This document shows positions 22,401 through 33,723 of a stretch of 64,000 bases of DNA, in pieces. Under the pieces are notes generated by a model. It was given only the letters and a program-made list of their open reading frames with translations. It was not told where the DNA came from and made no database searches. The stretch is from Anastatus disparis (taxonomy: Eukaryota; Arthropoda; Insecta; Hymenoptera; Eupelmidae): assembly GCA_017163975.1 (NCBI GenBank), contig JAFFSR010000309.1, positions 558,001 through 622,000 on the forward strand, in the 5' to 3' direction. The first letter of the stretch is position 1. Each line of letters starts with the position of its first letter. The position numbers and the translations under genes are program-made.

Positions 22401-23346
22401 GGGGCGTATTAAAACTGTGCATTGGCAACGCTATATTACAAGTGAATTTTTACCCTATCAAAAATCAGGGGAAATCGCGAAAAAATAAGTGGGTCTCTAG
22501 GAGACCCACTGCCCCTGAAAGGGTTAAATTGAATAGTGATTAATGGCTGGCTTTTAAATGGTTGACTATCCGCCTAACAAGATTCTTGACACGACGTTAC
22601 TTTTAGGAGAAAGCTGAAGTAATTATCGTAATGCGACAATCGGAAATTGGTATTCCAAAGTGAGGGGCGTAGGGACTCACTTAAATCAAGCACCCCGAAC
22701 AGTGAGAGGCAAGGAGACTCACTTTAATCAAGCACCCCAAAGGAAACAATCCTTACTACGTACACGTTGTTGTTTCTGGGTAGCGCTAAACGTAAGGTCG
22801 ACACATTTTCAACAGAAGCTTTAATGATCTTAAAGTTTCCGTTAAACAAACATCATACATGGGGTAGAGATGTGTGAGACTTGGGGATGTCTGGTGTAAT
22901 AGTTTAGCATGTAAGGCTATGAAGAGTATGGGGTTCGGATGTGCAAGTTTGATATTTGTTTACTAGAATATGTAAGTTTTGGGTGTGTGGGTTTTCCTAT
23001 TAAACCTACGATCAGTTTGAACCACTTAAGCCTGTGACTCATGGAAAAAACGACTTAAAATGGATTTTTTGGAGTTCGACCTTTATTTGACCTTGAAAAA
23101 AATGTCTCGATATGATTGTGAACGTAAAATTTCCCGCTCTTTCTGAATCCGGGGTCAAAAATAGGTGTTCCCATTAAAAAAAAATCACTTGACTTTGAAA
23201 TAACCTTGAAGGTCAAGTTCAAGGTCAAAGCTGTTAGGACCATCGTTTGGCCCCCTTTGTCCCCTACAACTTTTGTCTGAACCATTTTTCCTATCTGTCT
23301 TAGGATCCGAAAAATCCGTGTGTAGCGATTAAAATGGGTCACAGTG
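19404..23346. mobile_element. Inverted-duplicated mariner-like element, 3.9 kb
   Basis: The outer ends read CAC(G/T)GTGACCCATTTTAATC and pair for more than 600 bases. After a gap, pairing continues through the 5' part of the transposase gene to the centre near 21800. The left half holds the whole transposase (20110-21168, minus). The right half (about 22550-22655) holds only its first codons and then jumps to sequence equivalent to the 3' flank. The unit is therefore two head-to-head copies, one internally deleted. Flanks CATAT on both sides may be target duplication. A short inserted piece at about 22392-22527 (GGGTCTCTAGGAGACCC hairpin) has no partner in the left arm. Confidence 0.8.
20110..21168 (-). 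pseudogene. Tc1/mariner-superfamily transposase, four nonsense codons
   Basis: One frame of about 352 codons. The N-terminal DNA-binding part has NYHAAARIYAERYPDRRHPD (DUF4817-like helix-turn-helix, from memory). The catalytic acidic residues are visible in LFSDEEKF, QQDGAAPHF and SPDFHLWGYLKN, giving a DDD-type set. The C-terminus has LEANGRNFENLL, as in mariners. In-frame stops lie near 20876, 20742, 20651 and 20221, and there are no frameshifts. Codon reading is otherwise clean, so inactivation is by point mutation. The enzyme would cut and paste its own inverted repeats. The start ATG at 21168 is supported by conservation of the same start in the deleted right arm. Confidence 0.85.
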
Positions 23347-23351
23347 CATAT

Positions 23352-23437
23352 GAACATATCAATAGAAATAAATTTGTATGTAAAGTATGTAATAAAAAAT
23401 TTTTAAGAAATTCCAATTTAATTTTAACAAATGTTTA
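23352..23437 (+). pseudogene. C2H2 zinc finger, downstream piece
   Basis: Reads EHINRNKFVCKVCNKKFLRN then SNLILTNV and a stop. The C-x2-C is kept, but the final His pair is lost. It is separated from the fingers at 18738-19372 by the mariner element. The two pieces are offset by one frame, so another indel occurred. Confidence 0.5.
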
Positions 23438-23885
23438 AGCTATTTTTAGCATAATTTTATTTATATTCATCAATTATTGATCTTTTTGATAACTTCAATG
23501 TAGCTGTATTTTTTAATCTATTATTCAAATTTCCATTCATTCATTTTTAAGCTTGGATTCAAATAAATTTCCTTATTTTTTTATTTATTTTAAGCTTGCA
23601 TTTACCTAAAATCAATTACTTCTTAACTGTTCCTCATCTTATATTTTATACATCGGGTTTCAATAAATTTTATATTTAGAATATAGCTAGTTTTTAGCTG
23701 AATGACAGCTAAATATATTTTAATTTTAGCTAACTATTAGCTGATTTTCAGCTAACTTCTAACTAATTTCTAGGTAACTTTTTGCTGACTTTTAGCTTGC
23801 TTTTAGCTAAATTCATCTAAATTTTAGCTGACTTTTAGATGATTTTAGCTAAATTTTAGCTGAATTTTAGCTGCATTCTAGCATA
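23438..23885. repeat. AT-rich spacer and TTTTAGCT minisatellite
   Basis: From about 23690 to 23885 some fifteen degenerate copies of TTTTAGCTRA-like 10-14 bp units follow one another. The part before it shows nothing else. Confidence 0.7.
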
Positions 23886-23989
23886 ATGAAGGTTAAAAAA
23901 TGAAGAGCCAAATATAAGGGGCATATTTCAGACGGCGACAGCGGTGACAGCAGTTTCAGCGGCGATATATTTTTGATAATATAGAGAGA

Positions 23990-24607
23990 AAATTCACAAA
24001 ATATTTAGTTTTGGCTAAAAAAAGTTTTGAAATCAATTAAGTGATCGTCAAGTACTTCTGTATTAAATTCAATTTTTTTAATAATAAATTTATAAAATGT
24101 TTAATTCATATTCTCTTTGATGGATAAATGTTTGGAAAAACTTTGCCAAATAATTTATGAAAGAAGTGATAATTGAGATGAAAATAGCGATGATATTACA
24201 CATCAAAATTCACAAAAAAATTATATACCAGATCATATTTTAATTTTATTTTTATGTGAATTAGTACGTGAACATTGTCGAACTATAGTTGATCTTAGTG
24301 ATATCTATTTTATTTTATTCCTGATAAGAGACATATTTGATCAAAAATTTCTGGAACGTTAAATCAAAACTGTAATTTTATTGCTTAAAACCTGATATAA
24401 GGGCTGTATTAGCTTCCAACAACTTATATTTGAGAATTTGCTGCCATCAGCTTAAAAATTATTTATGCCTATTTAAAATTCAACCAAAGACACCAATTCA
24501 AATTGTTTTACTTTTAATAAAATTATGTATTCTCTATCTGATTACACTATCTTTTTATTTTCAAGTGCTGCAAAATATATTAAATTCTATTGAATATTTA
24601 TAAAATA
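23990..24607. repeat. Dispersed repeat, copy 3
   Basis: Shares TTTTGAAATCAATTAAG, GTCAAGTACTTCTGTATT and TCTTTTTATTTTCAAGTGCT with copies at 16163 and 17493. It is continuous at its right side with the end motif at 24608-24626. Confidence 0.6.
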
Positions 24608-24626
24608 ACTTGCCAGGCCCGTGGAT
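24608..24626 (-). repeat. Element-end motif TCCACGGGCCTGGCAAGT
   Basis: The same 19 bases occur at 10155-10173 and 10693-10711, and the next about 25 bases (AAGTWATTTTRTAAATATT) are also shared. Here it abuts the ANAPC1 reading frame exactly where homology to ANAPC1 stops. A 5' TC next to A is what a Helitron-type 5' end would leave; this is inference. Confidence 0.6.
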
Positions 24627-25990
24627 CAAGCCTAATTCCATGGTTGCTCCAGGACTAGTTACATCAATATTTATAGATTCACCTTCTGCCATTTGATAAC
24701 TGGGTAATTTATATTTATCTTTTTAAGATTCACAGAAAGGTCTAGTATTACCATATAATAATGAACTGTGCCTGAAATATTTGCTAAATTTGATCCTCTT
24801 CCTGAACATAATGTAACTAATTATAGTGCTAAACCTGCTGTTAATGAATAAGATTCTTTATATACACAATTATTCATTTCTGGTCCTGGAAGTCTCCCTA
24901 TTTTAGAAAGTAAAGAATGAGAAATATGTTGATAATTTGTTCCTTGGTAAACTAATCCAACATTCATAAGTGGGGCTACTTCAACATTTTGTAGAACATT
25001 TAATTCTATATTGGTTGGAGGTAATAAAGTTTTTACGTGTGATAATAATTTTGTTCTGGAAACATCCATTGAGGCTCTATGCGTAACTGATAATCCTAGT
25101 GATAAACCAACGCTAGTAGCTTTATGACATCCAACTAAATATTCATACATCCTAAACGGTGCTAAATGATGACCATTAAGTCCCAAAGCCATGAGAAAAC
25201 CTGAGTGTTTGATATTAAATTTACACTGCTGTTTGTTGTAAACAATCCATGTTGAATCAACATTTAAAGCATTTGGATGATTACGTAATCCAGTAGCAAC
25301 TCTGTCATGAAATAGTGGCCATAGATTCATATTTGCTGATACATCAATATGTTATAATTCAACTGTTGTTCTTCGAGGTGGTGCTTTTCCAGTAAGACAA
25401 AGTCATATCGGTAACTGTTCAGTATTTACTGGTCTGGAAGTTCTTAAAGTAAACATTCCTCTACCTATTAGTAATGCCACTGTTCTGTGACAAAGGGTAT
25501 GTAAACATTTTTCTTGCTCTTCAATAAATTCATGATCTGTTACATCTGTTCTTTGAATTATAGAAATCTTCATTGGTTTGGAAGAATCAAGTAATTTTCA
25601 CAGTTCTCCTATTTTATGATCTGTGCTAAATTTTAATTGTAAAATTTTATAATGAGAGTCCATTCCATCTTTACGTTCTTTATTGTCCAAATGATCATTA
25701 GCTTTTGTTTATTTACTGTATATATAATCAGCATTTTTATCATTTGATATTCTTTTTTCTAATGCTGCTAGATCTTGTCGATCAATTAAATCATAAACAT
25801 GAGTTGGTGAATTAGATGATGGCATTCTTCTACACTGATAAATTATATTGTTGGAAATGCAGTTCATACCCAATGGTAAATTATCCAATTAGTGTTTATT
25901 CATTCCTGTTTTATAACAATGTAGAATCATTTCTTTAATTGCATATCTTCTATTTTTACTGGTAAGCATATCTTGAGTAGCGTCTAAATT
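24627..25990 (-). pseudogene. ANAPC1 (anaphase-promoting complex subunit 1) fragment
   Basis: APC1 is the large scaffold subunit of the cell-cycle ubiquitin ligase APC/C. The minus strand matches its proteasome/cyclosome-repeat region in order: YQCRRMPSSNSPTHVYDLI, DRQDLA, TDHEFIEEQEKCLHTLCHRT, LLIGRGMFTL, TGKAPPRRTTVEL, NVDSTWIVYNKQ, SGFLMALGLNGH, LLPPTNIELNVLQNVEV, VGLVYQGTNYQHISHSLL, IGRLPGPEMN and ESYSLTAGLAL, then INIDVTSPGATMELGLI at the left end. At least five in-frame stops plus frameshifts are present. It is about 450 codons without an intron, against about 1900 residues in the full protein. Identification is from remembered motifs, but the match is long. Confidence 0.85.
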
Positions 25991-26525
25991 AATTATTTTA
26001 AAGTGATAACAGTTCTACTTGAAAAGTCGACTTTTTTCCAGATAAGTTTCTTCTGAATCTACCTCGTTTACCTTTTAATCTCTGAACGAGACCCCTGCTT
26101 GATTTTTTAGGTTGCATGTTTTAAGGTATTTTAGACGTTTCTAGACTCATTAATAAAAAAGGTATATTTTTTCTGGTATACGTTTTAAGATGCCTCAAAC
26201 TTCTAATGGGTTAAAAATACTTATCAATTCCCTTTCTAAACTACTTTCTGATTCATTGTTATCTTATAAAACATTTTGATATCCAATTAGCTTTACCTGT
26301 ACAATTGGATCAAAAACTTTTAATCAGAACACATAATATGTAAATAATTGTCAAAATTCATTGCAATTGAATACTTTTGATTATAAATATATGAATCACC
26401 ACCATAATGTTTTGAATTACTTTGATTAATATAGAATGCCAATGAAAAGATTCCTTCTGGTTCCATTTTCAAGATTTTAATTATGATAATAATGTAAATA
26501 TATATATATATATATTTATATATAT
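25991..26525. other. No recognisable gene
   Basis: AT-rich spacer ending in a (TA)n tract at about 26499-26525 that borders the fold-back element. Confidence 0.35.
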
Positions 26526-29500
26526 CGCCCATTCTCTGCCCAATCGAAGGACGAATAATTTTTTTCCGCTAAAAATTGATATAATGGTTCTTTTCCATAT
26601 TATGGACCACTCAGAATTTTTATAGATCTCTTTAGTACATATTTTCAGAGCTACAAAGCTTCAAAGTTGGGCTAAAACCATATTTTTGACATTTTTGACT
26701 AATTTCAAGCTTAAATTACTCAGTTGGGTTGCGTTTTAAGAATATATTACTGAGAAATTTTTTTGTTCAAAATATTCTAAATTTTGAGAAAAAAGTAATT
26801 CAAAAGTGCTAATGTAGCCATCCGCTGAGCTAAAGTCATTTAAAACATTAAAATACCACTTTTCAAGGTTTCAAACCTTGATTCCATGTCCAAAAAACTC
26901 ATTGAAGCAGGTAATATATGTGTAAATATGGCCTAAAAATTTCAGAGTGAACATCCTTGGTGATCCCTTGGAAAAAATAAAAATGTAATTGAAAAAAATG
27001 AAAAATATAATTTTTAGATGAATTTCTTAAGTTTTGAACTTGAAATTATTTCAAAATAATTTGCAAAATGATACTATGTAAGTATTATTAAAATTAGTTG
27101 AATCACTTTTTTTTTATAGAATTGATCACTCAATTTCAGAATTATCAAATCTGTGTTACTGTGAAGTGGGATAAGAGTTGAAAATAAATAAATTGACTTA
27201 ATGTGTCTATTCATGAAATCATCGTATCAATGATAAGTTAAAAAAATCTTATAATTGTTTAAGAAAGTGCATTTCCATGTTTTTAGTATACAATGTTATG
27301 GATGGACGTAGAAGTGATAAATATATTTTATGGGGATTTCGACTTGTACAACCTCAAAAAATATGGTATATCAATACATTCAAAACTGACATGAGTTTAA
27401 TCGTATATCACTTACAATGAGAATGAATTAATTTAATATTAATATATACCAATGTATGTGACATGCTGGTTTTAATTATTTGTTCAAATGGCTCCTAGGT
27501 TTTTATACATGATTAGATTCAATTATTGCTGTCACATCATTGGATAAATTTAAATTAAAATGAAAATCAATTTTCATAAAATGAGAATATTATTTACCAA
27601 TGTGAATATAATGAGCTACTTTGAAAAAATACAGCAAGAATTAGAATCAATCATTTTCTAAAACTTAACTCAAGAATATAGATCAATAGGTACTTTAATT
27701 TCAACAAGACTCAAAAAATAAAATTCAAGTCAGTGTCTATAATCCGCTAAGTCTATAAAAGAATGTGATCATTTACCTGTTATTCACATTTATATTATTC
27801 ATCTGTACTGTTATAAATAGAATACTTACTCATCCTGAATCACACTATTAATAACTTATAATAGAAAAAAAGTAATTACAAAGTATCAATCATTATTTCA
27901 AACAAATTCGTCAGGATATACATTAATACATTTTTTAAAGTACCCGGTTGCAAAAATTCATATGAAAAATTTATATGTAAAATACATATAAAAAATTTAT
28001 ATGAAAAATTCATATGAAAAATTCAAATGAATAATAATCATGGTAATCATCTCATTATTTTTATATGGGAAAAGTATGAAAAAACTTCAAAATCCAACCT
28101 CCAATTTTTTTCATGAACTTTTTAATATAAAAAGAAATGAAACAAAAATATATATTAATTATATAAAAAATTTATATAAAAAATTCAGATTAAAAGTTCA
28201 TATTAAAATTCATATGCATTTTTTCAACCGGGTACTTTAAAACATGTATGAATGTATATCCTGACAAATTTGTTTGAAATAATGGTTGATACTTTGTAAT
28301 TACTTCTTTTCTATTACAAGTTATTAATAGTGTGATTCAGGATGAGAAAGTATTCTATTTATAACAGTACAGATGAATAATATAAATGTGAATAACAGGT
28401 AAATGATCATATTCTTTTATAGACTTAGCGGATGATAGACACTGACTTGAATTTAATTTTTGAGTCTTGTTGAAATTAAAGTACCTATTGATCTATATTC
28501 TTGAGTTGAGTTTTAGAAAACGATTGATTCTAATTCTTGCTGTATTTTTTCAAAGTAGCTCATTATATTCATATTGGTAAATAATATTCTCATATTATGA
28601 AAATTGATTTTCATTTTAATTTAAATTTATCCAATGATGTGACAGCAATAATTGAATCTAATCATGTATAAAAGCCTAGGAGCCATTTGAACAAATAATT
28701 AAAACCAGCATGTCACAGACATTGGTATATATTAATATTAAATTAATTCATTCTCATTGTAAGTGATATACGATTAAACTCGTGTCAGTTTTGGATTTAT
28801 TGATATACCATATTTTTTGAGGTTGTACAAGTCGAAATCCCCATAAAATATATTCATCACTTCTACGTCCATCCATAACATTGTATACTAAAAACATGGA
28901 AATGCACTTTCTTAAACTATTATAAGATTTTTTTAACTTATCATTGATCATTGATACAATGATTTCATAAATAGAGACATAAAGTCAATTTATTTATTTT
29001 CAACTCTTATCCCACTTCACAGTAACACAGATTTGATAATTCTGAAATTGAGTGATCAATTCTATAAAAAAAAAGTGGTTCAACTAATTCTAATAATAAT
29101 TACGCAGTATTATTTTGCAAATTATTTTGAAATAATTTCAAGTTTAAAACTTAAGAAATTCATCTACAAATCACATTTTTCATTATTTTTAGTTACATTT
29201 TTATTTTTTCCAAGGGATCGCCAAGGATGTCCACTCTGAAATTTTTAGGCCATATTTACACATATATTACCTGCTTCGATGAGTTTTTTGGACATGGGAT
29301 CATGATCCGAAGCCTTGAAAAGTGGTATTTCAATGTTTTAAATGACTTTAGCTCAGTGGATGGCTACATTAGCAGTTATAAATTACTTTTTTCTTAAAAT
29401 TTAGAATATTTTGAACAAAAAAGTCTCTCAGTAATATATTCTTAAAACGCAACCCAACTGAGTAATTTAAGCTTGAAATTAGTCAAAAATGTCAAAAATA

Positions 29501-29653
29501 TGGTTTTAGCCCAACTTTGAAGCTTTGTAGCTTGGAATATATGTTCTAAAGAGATCTATAAAAATTCTGAGTGGTCCATAATATGGAAAAGAACCATTAT
29601 ACCAATTTTTAGCGGAAAAAAATTTTTCGTCCTCCGATTTGGCAGAGAATGGG

Positions 29654-29655
<2 letters not shown>
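26526..29655. mobile_element. Large fold-back element, 3.1 kb, TA-flanked
   Basis: Ends CGCCCATTCTCTGCC and complement, with (TA)n outside on both sides (to 26525; from 29656 to about 29712). The left arm runs to about 27970 and the right arm from about 28200, paired with a few per cent mismatch. Both arms carry the same small reading frame (plus at about 27264-27419; minus at 28754-28951) containing FLVYNVMDGRRSD and YILWGFRLVQPQKIWYIN; I do not recognise it. No transposase was seen. Confidence 0.8.
27939..28239. mobile_element. Centre of the fold-back, possible nested MITE
   Basis: The ends AAAGTACCCGGTTG and CAACCGGGTACTTT bound about 300 bases made mainly of ATTCATATGAAAAATT-type repeats. 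It may simply be the turn of the larger inverted repeat or a separate short element at its centre. Confidence 0.45.
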
Positions 29656-29712
<57 letters not shown>

Positions 29713-29714
<2 letters not shown>

Positions 29715-30177
29715 CCTTCTGGAGATCAGATTAATTCATTGTTTTACAGATATAGGTTATTTTTCTAACATTTCAAGTTTTACTAAATTAGTAGCAGAAA
29801 TTAAGTGCTTAACAAGAAATTCCAAGTGTATACAACGAAAGATATTTCTCATTTTTATATAACGGTTATTTCGCTTCTGCGTTAGATAAGATTGAAAGAG
29901 AATGTTCCTTAGTTTGTTATCCATGCGACTATGTTGCATTTGGTTTTTAACATAACACAAAATATTAGCAACAATTTGCATGTACAAGGAATTCATTTTA
30001 TCTGAATCTCCTTTAGGTGTTGGTTAAAATTTTAGTTGTAAAACCAACATAAGCTTTTAGTGTTTATACATATAAGCCTTAAGTTCTCTCATTCTATTAT
30101 TTTCGTTCTATTATCGTTCTTTTAAGTTTTCAACTTATTTACCTTTTAATTTTATACATACCTGAAATAAAAACAAC
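29713..30177. other. No recognisable gene
   Basis: AT-rich DNA. A minus-strand open frame of 79 codons (29757-29996) resembles nothing known to me. Confidence 0.3.
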
Positions 30178-30720
30178 AACCATTTTTTACATGAAAATTT
30201 TTTTAAAATGAAGAAGATGTTATGAAACAAAATTTACCAATGTTTGCAGAACAAACAATAACTCCAGTTAAACATGCAACTACAGTCATAAACAATAAAT
30301 TAGGACTTGGTGAAACATTTCCTAAAGCTGATACTGTATTTCGATAAATTTGTAAAAATCCATGAATTCATATTGCACATGAGTGGTTCTCTGTACCAAG
30401 TGTAGTAAGCAATGCATCGCATAAATAAAGCATTGGTAAAAATATCTATAAATATCCTTGACCTAAAGAAGGGAGAAAAAATGGGTTACTGAAATCAAAA
30501 CTATTATGACCATCAGATTGTTGATCAACTACAGACATGCTTGAAAGACAAGATAAAATATAATTTTCTTTCTTTATAGACTTCTTGTTTCGAGTCTAGT
30601 TAAAGCCATTTGGATAAACATTGCCATTTTTGCCTCATACAAATATAAAGGTCTTGAAGTTTGAAGATCAAGTTGAAGCATACCACGAAGTCAATTATCT
30701 GGTTCAAGTTAATCCTATAC
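30178..30720 (-). pseudogene. NUP205 (nuclear pore scaffold) fragment
   Basis: NUP205 is a scaffold of the inner ring of the nuclear pore. The minus strand reads LQTSRPLYLYEAKMAMFIQM, then MSVVDQQSDG, SNPFFLPSLGQGY, FLPMLYLCDALLTTLGTENH, SPNLLFMTVVACLTGVI. The LQT(A/S)RPLYLYE motif and the later leucine-rich order are those of the C-terminal third of NUP205. Stops occur near 30706, 30606, 30436 and 30363, with one frameshift near 30550. About 180 codons remain of about 2000. Identification is from memory. Confidence 0.75.
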
Positions 30721-30845
30721 TATATTAAAGTGAAACCACTTTTTTTTCCGGTTCTCCGCATTTGTTAAAAGTGTTTAATCTTTTGGTAATAAGAGTAGCA
30801 ATTTTTTATTGTGCCCTATATAATTAGTCCTCATTAGTCATAAGC

Positions 30846-32350
30846 ATCTTTTTGAGTCATATTTTTTTGGGTCTTACATTTTTTGGGCCCAATATTATTT
30901 TGGGCCTTATATTTTCTTGCACTCTATATTTTTTTGGGCCCAGAATTTTTTTAGTCTATATTTTTTTGGGCTTTATATTTTTTAGGCCTTATATTTTCTT
31001 GCGCCCTATATTTTTTTGGGCCCAATATTTTTTTTTAATTTATATTTTCTTGGGTTCTATAATTTTTTTGGGTCTTATATTTTATTTAGCTCTATATTTT
31101 TCTGGGCCTTATATTTTTTTGGGCCCAATATTTTTTTAATCTCTATATTTTTCTAGACTCTATATTTTTTAGGCCTTATATTTTTTTGAGCCTCATATCT
31201 TTTGACTTTATATTTTCTTGGGCTCTATATTTTTTGGGCCCAATATTTTTTCGATTCTTATATATTATTGGGCTTTATATTTTTTTAGGACCAATATTTT
31301 TTTGGGCCCAATATTTTTTTGAAATTAATATTTTCTTGGGTTTTGTAATTTTTTTGGATACTATATTTTGTTTAGCTCTATATTTTTTTGGGCCCAATAT
31401 TTTTTTAATCTCTATATTTTTCTAGACTCTATATTTTTTGGGCCTTATATTTTTTTGAGCCTCATATCTTTTTTTGACTTTATATTTTCTTGGGCTCTAT
31501 ATTTTTTGGGCCCAATATTTTTTCGATTCTTATATATTATTGGGCTTTATATTTTTTTAGGACCAATATTTTTTTGGGCCCAATATTTTTTTGAAATTAA
31601 TATTTTCTTGGGTTTTGTAATTTTTTTGGATACTATATTTTGTTTAGTTCTATTTTTTCAGGCCTTATATTTTCTTGCGCCCTTTATTTTTTGGGCCCAA
31701 TATTTTTTAAAATTTATATTTTCTTAGGTTCTATAATTTTTTGGGTCCTATATTTTATTTAGCTCTATATTTTTTTGGGCCCAATATTTTTTTGGTCTCT
31801 ATAGATTTTTGGGCTCTATATTTTTAGGACCTTATGTTTTTTTAGGCCCCATATTTTTTTTTTATTTTATATTTTCTTGGGCTCTATATTTTTTGGGCCC
31901 AATATTTTTTCGATTTTTATGCATTCCTGGGCTCTATATTTTTTTGGGCCTAATATTTATTCAATTCTTATATATTCCTGTGCTCTATATTTTTGAGCCC
32001 AATATTTTTTTGAGGCCATTATTTTTCTGGGCCTTATTGTTTTTTAACTTTTTTTTGGGTTTTCATTTTTTTCAATCTTATATTTTTTTGGGCGCAATAT
32101 TTTTTTTATTATTATATTTTCTTGGTCTCTATATTTTTTGGGCCCAATGTTTGTCTGATTCTTTTATTTTTTTTATTCTTATTTTACTTAGCTCTAATTT
32201 TTTTGATTCTTATATTTTCTTGAGCTCTATATTTTTTGGCCGAATATTTCTTTAAATCTTATTTTTTTTTATTCTTATGTATTCTTGGTTCTATATTTTT
32301 TTGAGCCCAATATTTTTTGGATTTTTATATTTACTTTGGCTCTATATTTT
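30846..32350. repeat. GGGCCC minisatellite, 1.5 kb
   Basis: A run of 20-27 bp units of the form TATATTTTTTTGGGCCCAA, with variants (GGGCTC, GGGCCT, AGGACC). A block of about 272 bp is duplicated within it (marker AGGACCAATATTT at about 31287 and 31559). Long plus-strand open frames here (repeated FFGPNIFL) exist only because the unit lacks stop codons. Confidence 0.9.
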
Positions 32351-32374
32351 GAACTCTAAATTCTGCCATGATAA

Positions 32375-33480
32375 ACTAAATTAAACTCAATTTTTAATAA
32401 TGTTCATATGGCTTCCATGTCGTACAATTGGTAATGTATGCCTGAAATCTCCTGATGCAATTACAGTTTTACAACCTAAAGGTTAGTTCACATCGCATAA
32501 ATCGTAAAAAAGACAATCAACTGTTTCAAAAGCAAATTTTAAAGTCATGGATATTTTATCCCAAATAATTATTTGTGTTCCCTTTGTTCGCTTCCTGCAG
32601 AATTAGGCTTAACATTACAAGTTGTACAATCTGTTATATTTAAGAGGACGTTGTATCTCTCTATCCTTTTCTAATCAAAAAATGTAGGTTTTTGGAAAGA
32701 CTAGTAGTTATTACTAGAAATCAATAATTGTCCGCAACTCGTACAGTAAAAAACAATATTTTTTCTACTGAGAACAAATTAATTCTCTAGCCTCACTCAT
32801 GATTTTGTAAGTATGTCAAACCTTTTTTTGAAAACGAAGCACCAAAATTAATTTTATTATTAATTAATTTATTTATTCCAGCAGCCTCTTAATGGTAGTT
32901 TAAATGTTGTATGCATGGTTTTTCCATCAACTAATGAATTTGCTGCTATAGCTGTCCAAGCTACACGTAAATAATGTATAGTATGATATTTAAAATAAAC
33001 TATTAAAACGTTAAGTAAATAACTTTTTCCACTTCCACCTGGTCCATCTATAAAAATATATTTTTCTTTACTTTGGTCGCTCAAACTTTTTATAGTAGAG
33101 TTGAATATTTGCCTTTGTTTATCATTTAAAGAATTTATTTTTATTTCTAATTCATTAAGAATATTATTATGATTTAAAATTGTTTGATTGTTATCTTCTT
33201 CTATAAATGTGCTTATATTAGGTGAATTAAAATCATTTTAAAAAAATCCATTGACTTGTAAATTATTTTTAATAACATTCAATGCAAGATTTTCACCTAT
33301 ATTTTTTTCGTATTTAGGATGGTATAACTTATCTTTATATTTTTTATATAAATCTCGTGAATTCATAGGATTATGAAAAACGCAAATGAAAGCAAATAAT
33401 TCATAAAGAATATAAGAAATTCTGTTGAAGATGCTTCTTCCAAACATCTATCCCATTATTCATCTTCATTAATTAATTGT
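32375..33480 (-). pseudogene. Helitron helicase, N half (copy C), split by a MITE
   Basis: Minus strand in order: a Rep-helicase linker (33447-33238, YILYELFAFICVFHNPMN, GENLALNVIKNNL), then the Pif1 helicase core with Walker A in KYIFIDGPGGSGKSYLLNVL and VAWTAIAANSL (33084-32893). After the TTAA MITE (32644-32888) come KFAFETVDCLFYDLC, SGDFRHTLPIVRHG and SHMNII (to about 32380). Several stops are present. The Rep nuclease with its HUH motif is missing between this and the upstream zinc finger at 33487, so a deletion removed it. It is the best preserved Helitron copy in the window but not functional. Confidence 0.8.
32644..32888. mobile_element. TTAA MITE, GAGGAGGT family (copy 3, shortened)
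   Basis: TTAA at 32640-32643 and 32889-32892; the left end is GAGGACGTTGTATCTCTCT. The right end keeps only CCTC, so it is truncated. The paralogous Helitron copy A at about 4358 has an uninterrupted GTTATATTTAATGGTAG at this point, a natural empty site that shows the duplicated TTAA. Confidence 0.8.
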
Positions 33481-33486
33481 TTTGCC

Positions 33487-33723
33487 TTAGCTGCCTTGTT
33501 CTGGGTAAGGAGGATTTTCTAACAATTCTACTTCACCTTTATGACCACAATTAGAGAAATCGTTACTTTCAGTATATTCGAAAGTAAAATGTTTCGCATC
33601 ACAATAAAAACATGTATTTGTCATGGAACCAATGTTATTTTCAGATATGAGATTTTCATCGAAATATATATTTGCTATACAACCAATTAGTTCCGAATTA
33701 ATTTTTTCATTTAATTTCTTCAA
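33487..33723 (-). pseudogene. Helitron N-terminal zinc-finger segment
   Basis: The frame contains CFYCDAKHFTFE and FSNCGHKGEVELLENPPYP. This C-x2-C-x3-HF...C-x(n)-G.V.L...P pattern is the N-terminal finger that precedes Rep in animal Helitron proteins. It is joined directly to the linker at 33480 with no Rep in between. Confidence 0.6.

Noticed and set aside
30852..32255. Long plus-strand open frames rich in FFGPNIFL/YIFLG
   Set aside because: They are translations of a tandem repeat whose unit lacks stops; no start context, no family, and frame shifts between units.
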